Positions 52,714-61,514 of a stretch of 64,000 nucleotides of DNA are shown piece by piece (the first letter of the stretch is position 1; every line of letters begins with the position of its first letter). The notes beneath the pieces are model-generated. The model had not been told where the DNA came from and ran no database searches. It worked only from the letters and a program-made list of their open reading frames with translations. The DNA is from CAVRQM01 sp963732775 (GTDB lineage Bacteria > Pseudomonadota > Alphaproteobacteria > Acetobacterales > Acetobacteraceae), in assembly GCA_963732775.1 (NCBI GenBank), contig CAVTAR010000003.1, positions 434,001 through 498,000 of the forward strand, written 5' to 3'. Made by a program: the position numbers and the translations under genes.

Positions 52714-53359
52714 TCAGCCGCGGGCCAGCGCCGCCAGCTTCGGGCGGTGCAGCAGCGCCCAGTACAGCAGCACGATGGTCTTCGCGTCCGCGATCTCGCC
52801 GCGCTCGACCATCGCCGCCGCCTCGTCGAGCCGGGGCTCCAGCGTCGTGATGTCCTCGCCTTCGTCGACCAGGCCGCCACCCTCGCCGGTGCGATCGGCC
52901 GGGGTGTAAGCGGCTGCGAAGAAGGCGATCCGCTCGGTGACGCTGCCCGGGCTGGTGTAGGCCTCCAGGATTTCGGACGGGGTGTGCGACCTGCACGCCC
53001 GCCTCCTCCTCGGCCTCGCGGCGGATCGCCTCTTCCACGCTGCGACCGGCAGCCTCGTGGTCGTCGAGCAGGCCTGCCGGCACCTCCACCAGCCAGCCCG
53101 GTTCGCGCAGCACGATGTGGGGCGACGGGTTTGCGAACACCGGAAAGCGGAACTGGCGCACCAGCAGCACGCAGTCACGGGACGGGTCGTAGAGCAGGAT
53201 CGCCGCGCCGTTGCCTCGGTCGTACGTCTCGCGCCGGAGCGTTTGCCGCGCACCATCGCGGCGGCGGTAGTCGATCGTGGTGCGGCGCAGGACCGAGAAG
53301 CCGGTGCGCGCCAACTCCTCTACGCCCTGCACCCGCACTTCCTGTCCGTCGTCGATCAT
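52714..53359 (-). CDS. NUDIX hydrolase (ADP-ribose pyrophosphatase type), frameshifted
   Basis: About 214 aa after repair. The N-terminal domain has YDRGNGAAILLYDPSRDCVL and VRQFRFPVFANPS; the NUDIX box is VPAGLLDDHEAAGRSVEEAI then RREAEEEAGV with all catalytic residues. One extra C in a C4 run near 52980-52985 breaks the frame; the family C-terminus (ILEAYTSPGSVTERIAFFAA) continues in another frame to 52714. It hydrolyses nucleoside-diphosphate-linked molecules such as ADP-ribose or GDP-mannose. ATG overlaps the DUF6362 stop. Confidence 0.85.
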
Positions 53360-53853
53360 GCTGCCTCGTCCCTGGCCGTTGCCCGACTGTGCGGCACGGC
53401 GCCGGAGCGCGCTACCGACGCGGTGGCCAGCCGGGCGAGGCCAGCCACGATCCAGCCGATGCCCTCGCCATGCCAGCGTTGCACGGCGCGATGGTCGGCG
53501 CCCAGCAGCCCGCCGAGGCGCCGCCAGGAGAACAGGTGCCGCTCGGTGGTGGGACTGACCAGGGCGCGGGCACCAACGATGCGGCGCAGCACGTAGCGGT
53601 CCGACGGCACCAGGCCAAGCCAGGTCCACGCCTCGTCCATCGCCGCGATCCGCTCTGCCGACGGGACCGGCAGACGGAGCCGCTTGCCGGGAGCCTCCTG
53701 GGCGATCTCGCACGCGGCGCGGACCACTTCCAGCGCCGAAGACCGCAGCCGGGTAGAGGGCCCGCTGTTGGGTAGGCAGAGCAGGGTCTGCCCCGCATCC
53801 TCCAGCCGGCCGATGACGTAGGCGGCAGCGTCCTGCCCTGATGTGGCACTCAT
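53356..53853 (-). CDS. DUF6362-like protein
   Basis: 165 aa. Core: ALEVVRAACEIAQEAPGKRL, PSAERIAAMDEAWTWLGLVP, DRYVLRRIVGARALVSPTTE and RRLGGLLGADHRAVQRWHGE, the last being a helix-turn-helix-like motif. Such DUF6362 proteins often stand next to phage terminase genes and may be DNA-binding. Both ends overlap neighbours by 4 bp, so it is in one operon with the small gene before and the NUDIX gene after. Confidence 0.7.
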   Translation of the reverse strand: MSATSGQDAAAYVIGRLEDAGQTLLCLPNSGPSTRLRSSALEVVRAACEIAQEAPGKRLRLPVPSAERIAAMDEAWTWLGLVPSDRYVLRRIVGARALVSPTTERHLFSWRRLGGLLGADHRAVQRWHGEGIGWIVAGLARLATASVARSGAVPHSRATARDEAA

Positions 53854-54050
53854 GGCTCGAGCCTTCCGAGGCGCGGGCCTTGGCGTGGCGGGGCGTCTCC
53901 GCCGGTCTGACCCCAGCCTGGCCATGGCAGGCCCTCCAGGCTCGTGCCAGCGATCAGGACGCCCCAGGCCAGCGGGTCGCCGGGCGGCAGCGGCGCGCGC
54001 CCCGGGTCGGCGTGGTCCGCGCCGTCGTGGAAGCAGTGGTGAGCCGACAT
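53850..54050 (-). CDS. 66-residue hypothetical protein
   Basis: MSAHHCFHDGADHADPGRAP then LAWGVLIAGTSLEGLPWPGW. His- and Asp-rich N-terminus, no known domain. It overlaps the DUF6362 start by 4 bp (ATGA) and diverges from the XRE repressor across a palindromic operator, like the first gene of a small control operon. Confidence 0.6.
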   Translation of the reverse strand: MSAHHCFHDGADHADPGRAPLPPGDPLAWGVLIAGTSLEGLPWPGWGQTGGDAPPRQGPRLGRLEP

Positions 54051-54065
54051 CGAGCCTCCGCATAT

Positions 54066-54084
54066 GACTAACTATTTGTTAGTC
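54066..54084. promoter_or_regulatory. Palindromic operator in the XRE divergent region
   Basis: GACTAAC-TATTT-GTTAGTC, perfect 7-bp arms. A second half-site occurs downstream: TTTGTTAG is seen at 54075-54082 and again at 54120-54127. The site lies between the XRE gene and the divergent operon and overlaps the expected promoters. Confidence 0.65.
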
Positions 54085-54164
54085 TCATTCCCGTCCTTCG
54101 TCAAGCGGTCTGACGTTGCTTTGTTAGGCAGAGTGACCTACACAGGGTCGAGCGAGGACCGGCC

Positions 54165-54548
54165 ATGAACGACGACGGACACGGCGCGCGCATCCGCAGG
54201 GCCAGGCGAGACCGCGGACTGACGCAGCAGGAACTGGCCGATGCAGTCGGCGTCAGCCGCAGCGCGGTGGCGCAATGGGAGACCGATCGCGCGGGGCAGG
54301 TGCGCGGCAACCTGTCGCGCATCGCCGCCACGCTCGGCGTATCGGTCGGCTACCTGGTGGAGGGGGGCGCGCGGGCCGACGCCAACGTGGGCGATGCGAC
54401 GGAACTGGCGTTGTTGCGGCTGTATCGCGAATGCGCCGAGGCGGACCGGCAATTGCTGCTGCAGACCGCGCGACGGCTCGCGCGACGGCAACGGCCCGCG
54501 CCCGACCCAGCCGTGCCCGACCCAACCGTGCCCGACCCAGCGATATGA
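54165..54548 (+). CDS. XRE-family repressor, phage type
   Basis: 127 aa. Helix-turn-helix RIRRARRDRGLTQQELADAV, GVSRSAVAQWETDRAGQV, followed by LSRIAATLGVSVGYLVEG, typical of short phage-like repressors. A helical oligomerisation part follows. The C-terminus ends in a PDPxV repeat (PDPAVPDPTVPDPAI), with matching DNA repeats. It probably binds the GACTAAC palindrome. Confidence 0.85.
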   Translation: MNDDGHGARIRRARRDRGLTQQELADAVGVSRSAVAQWETDRAGQVRGNLSRIAATLGVSVGYLVEGGARADANVGDATELALLRLYRECAEADRQLLLQTARRLARRQRPAPDPAVPDPTVPDPAI

Positions 54549-54607
54549 GGCTGGCGCGCGATCGGGCGCGTCGGTTAAGTCTCCCGATGATGGAGGACGC
54601 GAGAATT

Positions 54608-55861
54608 ATGTCCGCCGCTTGGCAGCCAGGGGAGGCGGACGACGGGCTTTCCCGCCTGATCGCGACGCAGCGCCCGGGCCGCGGGCTCGCGCGTGCATTC
54701 TACCACGCCCCGGCAGTGCACGCGGCCGATCTCGCACGCCTCTTCCGCCGCCATTGGCTGTGCGCCGGGCACGCGAGCGACGTGGCCTCCCCCGGGGCGT
54801 TCCTCCTGGTGCGCGTCGAGGACGAGCAGGTCATCCTGTCGCGTGACGCGGCGGGCGGCCTGCACGCCCTGCTGAACGTTTGCCGGCATCGCGGCGCCGA
54901 GGTCTGCACCGAAAGTCGCGGCGTCGCGCGCAACTTCGTCTGTCCCTATCACGCCTGGGTCTACGCGCTGGACGGCGCGCTCGTCGCCGCGCGCCACATG
55001 CCTGACGGCTTCGATGCGCGAGCCCATGGCCTGCGCAAACTCGCGGTGCGCGAGGCGTCGGGTCTGCTGTTCATCAGCTTCGCGCCACTCGACGGTGGTG
55101 CTCCGCCCGCGTTCGACCACGTCGCGCGCACGCTCGCCGCCAGCATCGGCCGCTACGGCTGGGCGTCTGCGCGCGTGGCGCATCGCGAGACCTACGCGGT
55201 TCGCGCGAACTGGAAGCTTGCGGTCGAGAACTACGTGGAATGCTACCATTGCAGCCCGAGCCATCCGGAATACAGCAAGCTGCACGCGTTGGAGCAGCCC
55301 GCCCCGCGAATTGCGCGCATGAACGCGGCGCTGGCCCAGCGCACGGCCGCACTCGGCGTCGAGGTCGCGACGCTCGACCGCTGGCTCGGCGACGACGGTG
55401 GCGAGGCGATCGACTGCTTCCGCTACGCGCTCTACGACGGCGTGAAGACCGGCAGCGAGGACGGCTCGCCGTTGGCGCCGCTGATGGGTGCGTTCACCGA
55501 CTACGATGGCGGCGCGACCTCGATCCACGTCGGCGGTGCGAGCTTCCTGCTCGCCTACCCGGACCACGGCGTGATCTACCGCTTCTGGCCGCGCGGCATG
55601 GACGAGTGCGAAATGGAGTTGCTGTGGCTGGTGCGCGGCGATGCGGTGCCCGGGCGCGACTACGATGTGGACCGGCTGACCTGGCTGTGGCGCGTCACCA
55701 GCGAAGCCGACAAGCGCATCATCGAGCACGCGGCGCGAGGGGTGGCGAGCGCCTGGTACGAGCCGGGGCCGCTCGCGCCCATGGAGGCGAACGAGGCGCG
55801 GTATCTGGCGTGGTACCTGCGGGAGCTCTCCGCCTCTCCCGACGGGCGAGGCGGCCGCTAG
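54608..55861 (+). CDS. Rieske non-haem iron oxygenase, alpha subunit
   Basis: 417 aa. Rieske 2Fe-2S ligands Cys92, His94 (NVCRHRGAE) and Cys112, His115 (FVCPYHAW); mononuclear iron site NYVECYHCSPSHPEY with His214 and His219. It resembles the GbcA/CntA group that oxidises betaine, carnitine or similar quaternary amines. The substrate cannot be fixed, and no reductase gene adjoins. ATG 54608 is chosen for the GGAGGA about 10 bp upstream. Confidence 0.88.
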   Translation: MSAAWQPGEADDGLSRLIATQRPGRGLARAFYHAPAVHAADLARLFRRHWLCAGHASDVASPGAFLLVRVEDEQVILSRDAAGGLHALLNVCRHRGAEVCTESRGVARNFVCPYHAWVYALDGALVAARHMPDGFDARAHGLRKLAVREASGLLFISFAPLDGGAPPAFDHVARTLAASIGRYGWASARVAHRETYAVRANWKLAVENYVECYHCSPSHPEYSKLHALEQPAPRIARMNAALAQRTAALGVEVATLDRWLGDDGGEAIDCFRYALYDGVKTGSEDGSPLAPLMGAFTDYDGGATSIHVGGASFLLAYPDHGVIYRFWPRGMDECEMELLWLVRGDAVPGRDYDVDRLTWLWRVTSEADKRIIEHAARGVASAWYEPGPLAPMEANEARYLAWYLRELSASPDGRGGR

Positions 55862-55862
55862 C

Positions 55863-56756
55863 CTACGCTAGCTCGAACGTCCCGCGAAACATCATCACGC
55901 AGCCGCCGCGCACCGTGACGCGCTCGACCCGGCCCGCGGCCTTCGTCGCGCGTGCGCGAAGCAGGCTCGGCCGGCCCATGGCCTCGCCCTGGCGCACCGT
56001 GAGGTCGAACGCGCCGTCGGCCTGCGCGCGCAGCGACGCCAGCAGCGCCACCAGCGCCACGGTGGCGCTGCCGGTCGCCGGGTCCTCGCCGATGCCATCG
56101 AGTGGCGAGAACATGCGCGCGTGTCGCACGCCTGCGTCGTCCGGGTCGGCCGCGTGCAGGAAGATCCCGTTCGCGCCGTCGCGGGGCAGCAGCCGCTCGA
56201 ACGCCGCCCCGTCCGCCCGCGCCGCCGTCAGCGCGTCGACGCCGGACAGTTCGGCAAACACGAACGGCAGGCCGACCGAGGCGATGCGCGGCGCATGCAA
56301 CCCGGTTGCCACGGCATCGGCCGGTAGCCCGACGCAGCCGGCCAGTTCGGCGACCGAGACCTCTCTCAGCAGGCTCAGCCCCTGCGGCGCAGTGAGTTCC
56401 GTCTCGACGACAATGCCGTCGCGGCGAATGAGCACCAGCGGCACCAGCCCGGCGTCTTCCTCGAATACGAAACGGTCTCCCGCTGCCAGTCCCTCCCGCG
56501 CCAGCACGAACGCCGTGCCGACGTTCGGATGCCCGGCGAACGGCAGTTCGTTGGCCGGCGTGAAGATGCGGACGCGCGCAGTGTGCGCCGGGTCCGCCGG
56601 CGGCAGCACGAACGTCGTCTCGGCGTAGTTGAACTCCCGCGCCACGGACTGCATCTGGGTGGCACTCAGCCCTTGGGCGTCCAGCACCACCGCGAGCGGG
56701 TTGCCGCCGAAGGCGCGGTCGGTGAACACGTCGACGGTAACGTACCGACGTTGCAC
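55863..56756 (-). CDS. PhzF-family isomerase-like protein
   Basis: 297 aa, GTG start. Catalytic Glu46 (FNYAETTF), duplicated hotdog-like fold, FAGHPNVGTAFVLA and the conserved GEDPATGSATVAL near the C-terminus. Family members isomerise DHHA in phenazine synthesis or act on unknown metabolites. There are no phenazine genes here. Converges with the Rieske gene with a 1-bp gap. Confidence 0.9.
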   Translation of the reverse strand: MQRRYVTVDVFTDRAFGGNPLAVVLDAQGLSATQMQSVAREFNYAETTFVLPPADPAHTARVRIFTPANELPFAGHPNVGTAFVLAREGLAAGDRFVFEEDAGLVPLVLIRRDGIVVETELTAPQGLSLLREVSVAELAGCVGLPADAVATGLHAPRIASVGLPFVFAELSGVDALTAARADGAAFERLLPRDGANGIFLHAADPDDAGVRHARMFSPLDGIGEDPATGSATVALVALLASLRAQADGAFDLTVRQGEAMGRPSLLRARATKAAGRVERVTVRGGCVMMFRGTFELA

Positions 56757-56763
56757 GGGCCGC

Positions 56764-58053
56764 CTACGCCGCCCGCTTGAACACGATGCTCGCGTTGGTG
56801 CCGCCGAAACCGAAGCTGTTCGACAGCGCGATATCCACCCGCCGCTCCTGCGCCGTGTGCGCCACCCGGTCGATGGCGCTCTCGCGGCTCGGATGATCGA
56901 GGTTCAGCGTCGGCGGCACCACGCCGTCGCGCACAGCCATGATGGAGAAGATCGCCTCGATCGCGCCCGCCGCACCCAGCAGATGGCCGGTCGCACTCTT
57001 CGTCGACGACATCGCGATGTCGCGCGCGGAGTCGCCGAACAGCCGTTCCACCGCCTGCAGCTCGAGGTCGTCGCCGACCTGCGTGGAGGTGCCGTGCGCG
57101 TTCACGTACTGGATGTCCGACGGCTCGATTCCGCCGCTGCGCAACGCCGAGCGCATCGCCCGGTAGGCGCCTTCGTGCCCCTCGGCCGGGGTGGTGATGT
57201 GGTGCGCGTCGCCCGACATGCCGTAGCCGCCGATCTCGGCGTAGATGGTGGCGCCCCGCGCGATGGCGTGGTCGCGTTCCTCCAGCACCAGCACGCCGGC
57301 CCCCTCGCCCATCACGAAGCCGTCGCGCGCCTCGTCCCACGGGCGCGATGCCTTCGCCGGCTGGTCGTTGAAGCCGGTGGACAGCGCCCGGCTCGCGCAG
57401 AACAGGCCGATGCCGAGCGGGTTCACCGCCGCCTCCGCGCCGCCCGCCACCATGACGTCGGCATCGCCCAGCGCGATCAGCCGCGCCGCGTCGCCGATCG
57501 CGTGCACGCCGGTGGCACACGCCGTGACGACGGAGTGGTTCGGCCCCTTGAAGCCGTACTTGATGGAGACCTGGCCCGAGGCGAGGTTGATGAGCGCCGC
57601 CGGGATCGAGAAGGGCGACAGCCGGCGCGCCTTTCCGGTGTAGACCAGCACCGAGGCGTCGTAGATGGTCTCGATGCCGCCGATGCCGCTGCCGATCATC
57701 ACGCCAGTGGCGAAGTGCTCGTCATCGGTCTGCGGCACCCAGCCGCTGTCCTCGATCGCCTCGGCCGCGGCACCCATCGCGAACTGGATGAAGCGGTCCA
57801 TCTTCTTGATGTCCTTCGACGGGATGAACTCGGCGGGATCGAACCCGCCCTCCGCCCGTGTGCCCTGCGGCACCTGGCCGCCGACCTTGGCCGGCAGCGT
57901 CGCCGTGTCGAAGGACTGGATCGAGCCGATGCCGCTCTCCCCCTCCGTCAGACGACGCCACACGTGGCCCACCCCGACGCCGAGCGGGCAGACGATCCCC
58001 ATGCCGGTGACCACGACCCGTCGCAGCCCGCTCACGCCCACATGCGCGCCCAT
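56764..58053 (-). CDS. fabF: Beta-ketoacyl-ACP synthase II
   Basis: 429 aa. Condenses acyl-ACP with malonyl-ACP. Catalytic Cys179 (VVTACATGVHA), His320 (NAHGTSTQVGD) and His357 (SATGHLLGAAG) are all present. N-terminus RRVVVTGMGIVCPLGVG. Follows acpP by 27 bp in the same operon, the usual order. Confidence 0.97.
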   Translation of the reverse strand: MGAHVGVSGLRRVVVTGMGIVCPLGVGVGHVWRRLTEGESGIGSIQSFDTATLPAKVGGQVPQGTRAEGGFDPAEFIPSKDIKKMDRFIQFAMGAAAEAIEDSGWVPQTDDEHFATGVMIGSGIGGIETIYDASVLVYTGKARRLSPFSIPAALINLASGQVSIKYGFKGPNHSVVTACATGVHAIGDAARLIALGDADVMVAGGAEAAVNPLGIGLFCASRALSTGFNDQPAKASRPWDEARDGFVMGEGAGVLVLEERDHAIARGATIYAEIGGYGMSGDAHHITTPAEGHEGAYRAMRSALRSGGIEPSDIQYVNAHGTSTQVGDDLELQAVERLFGDSARDIAMSSTKSATGHLLGAAGAIEAIFSIMAVRDGVVPPTLNLDHPSRESAIDRVAHTAQERRVDIALSNSFGFGGTNASIVFKRAA

Positions 58054-58080
58054 GCCGCTGCCGACCCCGAGCCGAGCGGC

Positions 58081-58323
58081 TCAGGCCGCCTTCTTCTGGT
58101 TCTCGATGTAGTCAATGGCGTCCTTGACGCTGCTGATCTTCTCGGCCGCGTCCTCGGGAATCTCGACGCCGAACGCCTCCTCGAACGCCATCACCAGTTC
58201 CACCGTATCCAGGCTGTCCGCCCCCAGGTCGTCGATGAACGAGGCCTCCGGCGTGACCTTGCTCTCGTCGACGCCGAGATGCTCGACCACGATCTTCTTC
58301 ACCTTGTCGGCGACTTCGCTCAT
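58081..58323 (-). CDS. acpP: Acyl carrier protein
   Basis: 80 aa, acidic. Phosphopantetheine attachment at Ser37 (DLGADSLDTVELVMAFEE). Carries fatty-acid intermediates. The upstream 127 bp up to the M23-like gene stop probably hold its promoter; no terminator hairpin was clear there. Confidence 0.98.
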   Translation of the reverse strand: MSEVADKVKKIVVEHLGVDESKVTPEASFIDDLGADSLDTVELVMAFEEAFGVEIPEDAAEKISSVKDAIDYIENQKKAA

Positions 58324-58450
58324 CGTTGCTCCTGCCTGTCGTTCGTTCGATCCGGGTGTCGAGTACATGCTCGCGGGCGCCGCGCGGGTCCCGGTCGTGC
58401 CAGGCGGGCGTCTAGCACGGAACTGTCATACGCGCCTAGCCGCCCCGCGC

Positions 58451-59710
58451 TCACTCGGGACCGAACGCGAAGACCTGCCCCGAGGCCGGCATCCGGCCGG
58501 GCTGCGGTCCGGCGCCCGAAGCGTCGATCGTCAGCGCCCCGCCCGCCTCGTAGCGGGCATCGGCGTCCGCCTCGCTGCCCACCACACGGCCCTCCACCAC
58601 CTGCCGGTCGAACACGAACGGCAGCCCGGTCGCGTCCAGAGCCGAGGGCTGGTCCATCACCTGAAAGTGCAGGTGCGGCGCGGTGCTGGAGCCGCTGTTG
58701 CCGACGGCGCCCAGCCGATCCCCCGCGCGCAGCAGCGCGCCCGCGACGATGGTGGCAGGAATGCTGCCGGGGCGAAGATGGGCGTAGAGTGCGAAGTGGC
58801 CGGGGTCGATCTGCTCGATGACGTTGTTGCCGGCCGCGTTCAGCACGGTGACGCCCACCAGTTTCTGGCCGGGCACCTGGTCCGGCTCCTCGCGATCGAC
58901 CGAGACGACGCGGCCGCTGGCCGCCGCCAGCACCGGTGCGCCGTAGAAGGGCCAGGACGCCAGCTCGCCCGCCGGTCCGGTGCAGCAGGTGCCGTCGCCG
59001 CGGATCTGCGCGAAGTCGATGGCGAACTGCTCCGGCGGCTCGATCCGGCCGTTGACGGGCAGGGTCGCGCCGCGATGCGGTCCCACCACGCAACAGCCAT
59101 TGCCGTCCCACCAGCGGCTGCCGAGCAGCGGCGGCTGCAGCACCAACGGCGGCGCGCAAGCGACCGGCACCGGTGCGGTGAGCGCCGCCGAGGTGGCGCC
59201 GGTCGCCGGATTGCGCACCTCGAGCCGGTGTGCCAGCACGGCCGGGAGCGCGGCCTCACTCGGGTAGACCACGTCGAAGAAGGCGATCCCCGAGCCACCG
59301 CCCGGCACGCGCGAGGAGAAATCGTCGCCCGGCTTGGGCGCGGCGAACAGCTTGACCTTGCCGCTGACCGGGGCACCGCCCGCCGCCACGGCCTGGTTGC
59401 TCCCGGTCGCGCGACGCAGATCGGCGAGGAAATCCACCGGCACCATGGCCACGATGTCGACCGGATCCTGGCTCAGGTTCGTGACCTGCGCGGCGTAGGC
59501 GAGGTGGACCTGGCCATCGGTCGCCGGCACCGGCGTGAGACTGTCCTGCAAGACCCGCAGGGCGACCGGTGTGATGGCGAGGGGCGGCGGCGCGATCGCC
59601 AGCGCGGGCGCCAGCAGGCCCGCCGCACCGCAGCCGCCTCCCGCGCGGGCCTCGGCCGCCGTCGCGAGCCAGGTCAGCGCTGCCAACGCCAGCCATCGCC
59701 ATCTTGCCAC
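58451..59710 (-). CDS. Secreted M23-family peptidase-like protein with altered zinc site
   Basis: 419 aa. Signal peptide (RWRWLALAALTWLATAAEARA), a beta-rich N-terminal domain (about 30-200), then the LytM fold: FAIDFAQIRGDG, GAPVLAAASGRVVSV, FALYAHLRPGSI and APHLHFQVMD. The HxH pair and the YAHL His are present, but the first zinc ligand (H in HxxxD) is Gln in EQFAID. Some M23 subfamilies share this, so it may be inactive, a regulator, or a variant enzyme. GTG 59710. It sits between fabG and acpP, an odd place. Confidence 0.8.
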   Translation of the reverse strand: MARWRWLALAALTWLATAAEARAGGGCGAAGLLAPALAIAPPPLAITPVALRVLQDSLTPVPATDGQVHLAYAAQVTNLSQDPVDIVAMVPVDFLADLRRATGSNQAVAAGGAPVSGKVKLFAAPKPGDDFSSRVPGGGSGIAFFDVVYPSEAALPAVLAHRLEVRNPATGATSAALTAPVPVACAPPLVLQPPLLGSRWWDGNGCCVVGPHRGATLPVNGRIEPPEQFAIDFAQIRGDGTCCTGPAGELASWPFYGAPVLAAASGRVVSVDREEPDQVPGQKLVGVTVLNAAGNNVIEQIDPGHFALYAHLRPGSIPATIVAGALLRAGDRLGAVGNSGSSTAPHLHFQVMDQPSALDATGLPFVFDRQVVEGRVVGSEADADARYEAGGALTIDASGAGPQPGRMPASGQVFAFGPE

Positions 59711-59721
59711 GTCGCGCTCCC

Positions 59722-60459
59722 TCAGACCATCGCCATGCCGCCGTTGACGTGCAGCACCGCCCCGGTGATCCAGGCGGCATCGTCGCTGGCCAGGAACGCG
59801 ACGGCGGCGGCGATGTCGCCGGGCCGGCCCATGCGGCCGAGCGGGATCGCCTCCAGCAGGCGTGTGCGCTGCGCCTCGGGCAGGCCGGCGGTCATCGGCG
59901 TGTCGATGTAGCCGGGCGCGACCACGTTGACGGTGATGCCGCGGCTGCCGACCTCCTGTGCCAGCGCCTTCGTCATGCCGACCAACCCGGCCTTGGCGGC
60001 GGCGTAGTTGGCCTGCCCCGCGTTGCCGGTGGCCCCCACCACCGAGCCGATGCCGATGATCCTGCCCGAGCGCCGGCGGACCATGCCGCGCAGGGCGGCG
60101 CGGCACAGGCGAAACGGCGCCGCGAGGTCGACGTCGATCACGCGGGCGAAGTCGTCGTCCTTCATGCGCATCGCCAGCCCGTCGCGGGTGAGGCCCGCAT
60201 TGTTCACCAGGATGGCGAGCGGGCCGGCCGCCGCCTCGGCCGCCATGACGAGCGCATCGCCTGCAGTAACGTCGCCGAGGTCGGCCGGGCATACATGCGT
60301 CCGCTCGCCGAGGTCGGCGGCCAGTGCTTCGAGCGCGTCGCGCCGCGTGCCGGAGAGCACCACCACCGCTCCCTGCCCGTGCAGCGCGCGGGCGATGCCG
60401 GCGCCGATGCCGCCGGAGGCGCCGGTGACGAGCGCCGACTTGCCGTCCAGACGGAACAT
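59722..60459 (-). CDS. fabG: 3-oxoacyl-ACP reductase
   Basis: 245 aa short-chain dehydrogenase. NADPH site TGASGGIGAGIA, NNAG, catalytic Ser139 (GIGSVVGATG), Tyr152 and Lys156 (ANYAAAKAGL), and the FabG C-terminus ITGAVLHVNGGMAM. ATG 60459 overlaps the fabD stop by one base (TGATG). Confidence 0.96.
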   Translation of the reverse strand: MFRLDGKSALVTGASGGIGAGIARALHGQGAVVVLSGTRRDALEALAADLGERTHVCPADLGDVTAGDALVMAAEAAAGPLAILVNNAGLTRDGLAMRMKDDDFARVIDVDLAAPFRLCRAALRGMVRRRSGRIIGIGSVVGATGNAGQANYAAAKAGLVGMTKALAQEVGSRGITVNVVAPGYIDTPMTAGLPEAQRTRLLEAIPLGRMGRPGDIAAAVAFLASDDAAWITGAVLHVNGGMAMV

Positions 60460-61415
60460 CACAGCACCTTCAGCAATGCTTCGATGTCGGCCGGAACACC
60501 CGCCGATGCGGTGCGAACATCGGGCAGGATGCGTCGCACCAGACCGGCCAGCACGCGGCCGGAGCCCAGTTCGACGAACTGATCGACCCCGAGATCGGCC
60601 ATGGCGAGCACGCTCTCGCGCCAGCGCACCGTCGACGTCACCTGCTCGACCAGCAGGCGCGCAATGGCGGCTGGGTCGGTCGCCTTCTCGGCGGTGACAT
60701 TGGCGACGACCGGGATGGCCAGCGCAGAGGGCGGGGACTGCTCCAGCGCGTCCCGCATGGCCGCAGCGGCCGGTCGCATGAGCGCGCAGTGGAATGGGGC
60801 GGAGACCGGCAGCAGCATCGCTCGCTTCGCCCCTCGCGCGCGGGCAATCTCGATCGCGCGCCCGACGGCGCCGCTGTGGCCCGAGACCACCACCTGGCCG
60901 CCGCCATTGTCGTTGGCCGCCTCGATCACCTCGCGCCGGCCCTCGGGCGTGACGGCCGCCTCGGCGCAGATTTCCCCGGCCGCGTCCATCTCGATGCCGA
61001 GCAGCGCCGCCATCGCCCCTTCGCCCGCCGGCACCGCACGCTGCATCGCCGCACCCCGCCGCTGCAGCAAGTCTGCACCCTGCGCCAGGGTGAACGCACC
61101 GGCGGCAGCCAGCGCACTGTATTCCCCCAGCGAATGCCCGGCCACCAGCACGGCGCGGTCGGCGGCACGAAACCCGCCCTCGCGCTCCAGCACCCGAAGC
61201 ACCGCAAGCGAATGGGCGAACAGCGCCGGCTGGGTGTTCTCGGTGAGCTGCAGGTCTTCGGCAGGCCCCTCGAACATCAGTTTCGAAAGCTTCCGCCCCA
61301 GCGTGTCGTCGACTTCCTGGAACACCTCCCGCGCCGCCGCGAAGGCCGCCGCGAGGTCGCGACCCATGCCGACAATCTGGCTGCCCTGGCCGGGGAAGAC
61401 GAACGCAAGCGGCAT
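60459..61415 (-). CDS. fabD: Malonyl-CoA:ACP transacylase
   Basis: 318 aa. FVFPGQGSQIVGMG at the start, nucleophile Ser95 (AGHSLGEYSALAA), and His209 (VSAPFHCALM). Transfers malonyl groups to AcpP. ATG 61415 fits the family; upstream in-frame sequence is not conserved. First gene of the fab cluster. Confidence 0.96.
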   Translation of the reverse strand: MPLAFVFPGQGSQIVGMGRDLAAAFAAAREVFQEVDDTLGRKLSKLMFEGPAEDLQLTENTQPALFAHSLAVLRVLEREGGFRAADRAVLVAGHSLGEYSALAAAGAFTLAQGADLLQRRGAAMQRAVPAGEGAMAALLGIEMDAAGEICAEAAVTPEGRREVIEAANDNGGGQVVVSGHSGAVGRAIEIARARGAKRAMLLPVSAPFHCALMRPAAAAMRDALEQSPPSALAIPVVANVTAEKATDPAAIARLLVEQVTSTVRWRESVLAMADLGVDQFVELGSGRVLAGLVRRILPDVRTASAGVPADIEALLKVL

Positions 61416-61514
61416 GAACCCATCCGAGGCGGCGAGCCGCGCGCTATCCGCCGCACGGCGGCCGAAGTCAATCCGGTTCGCCGGCAATCAGGATCGCGGG
61501 GCCGGCTCGCGGCA

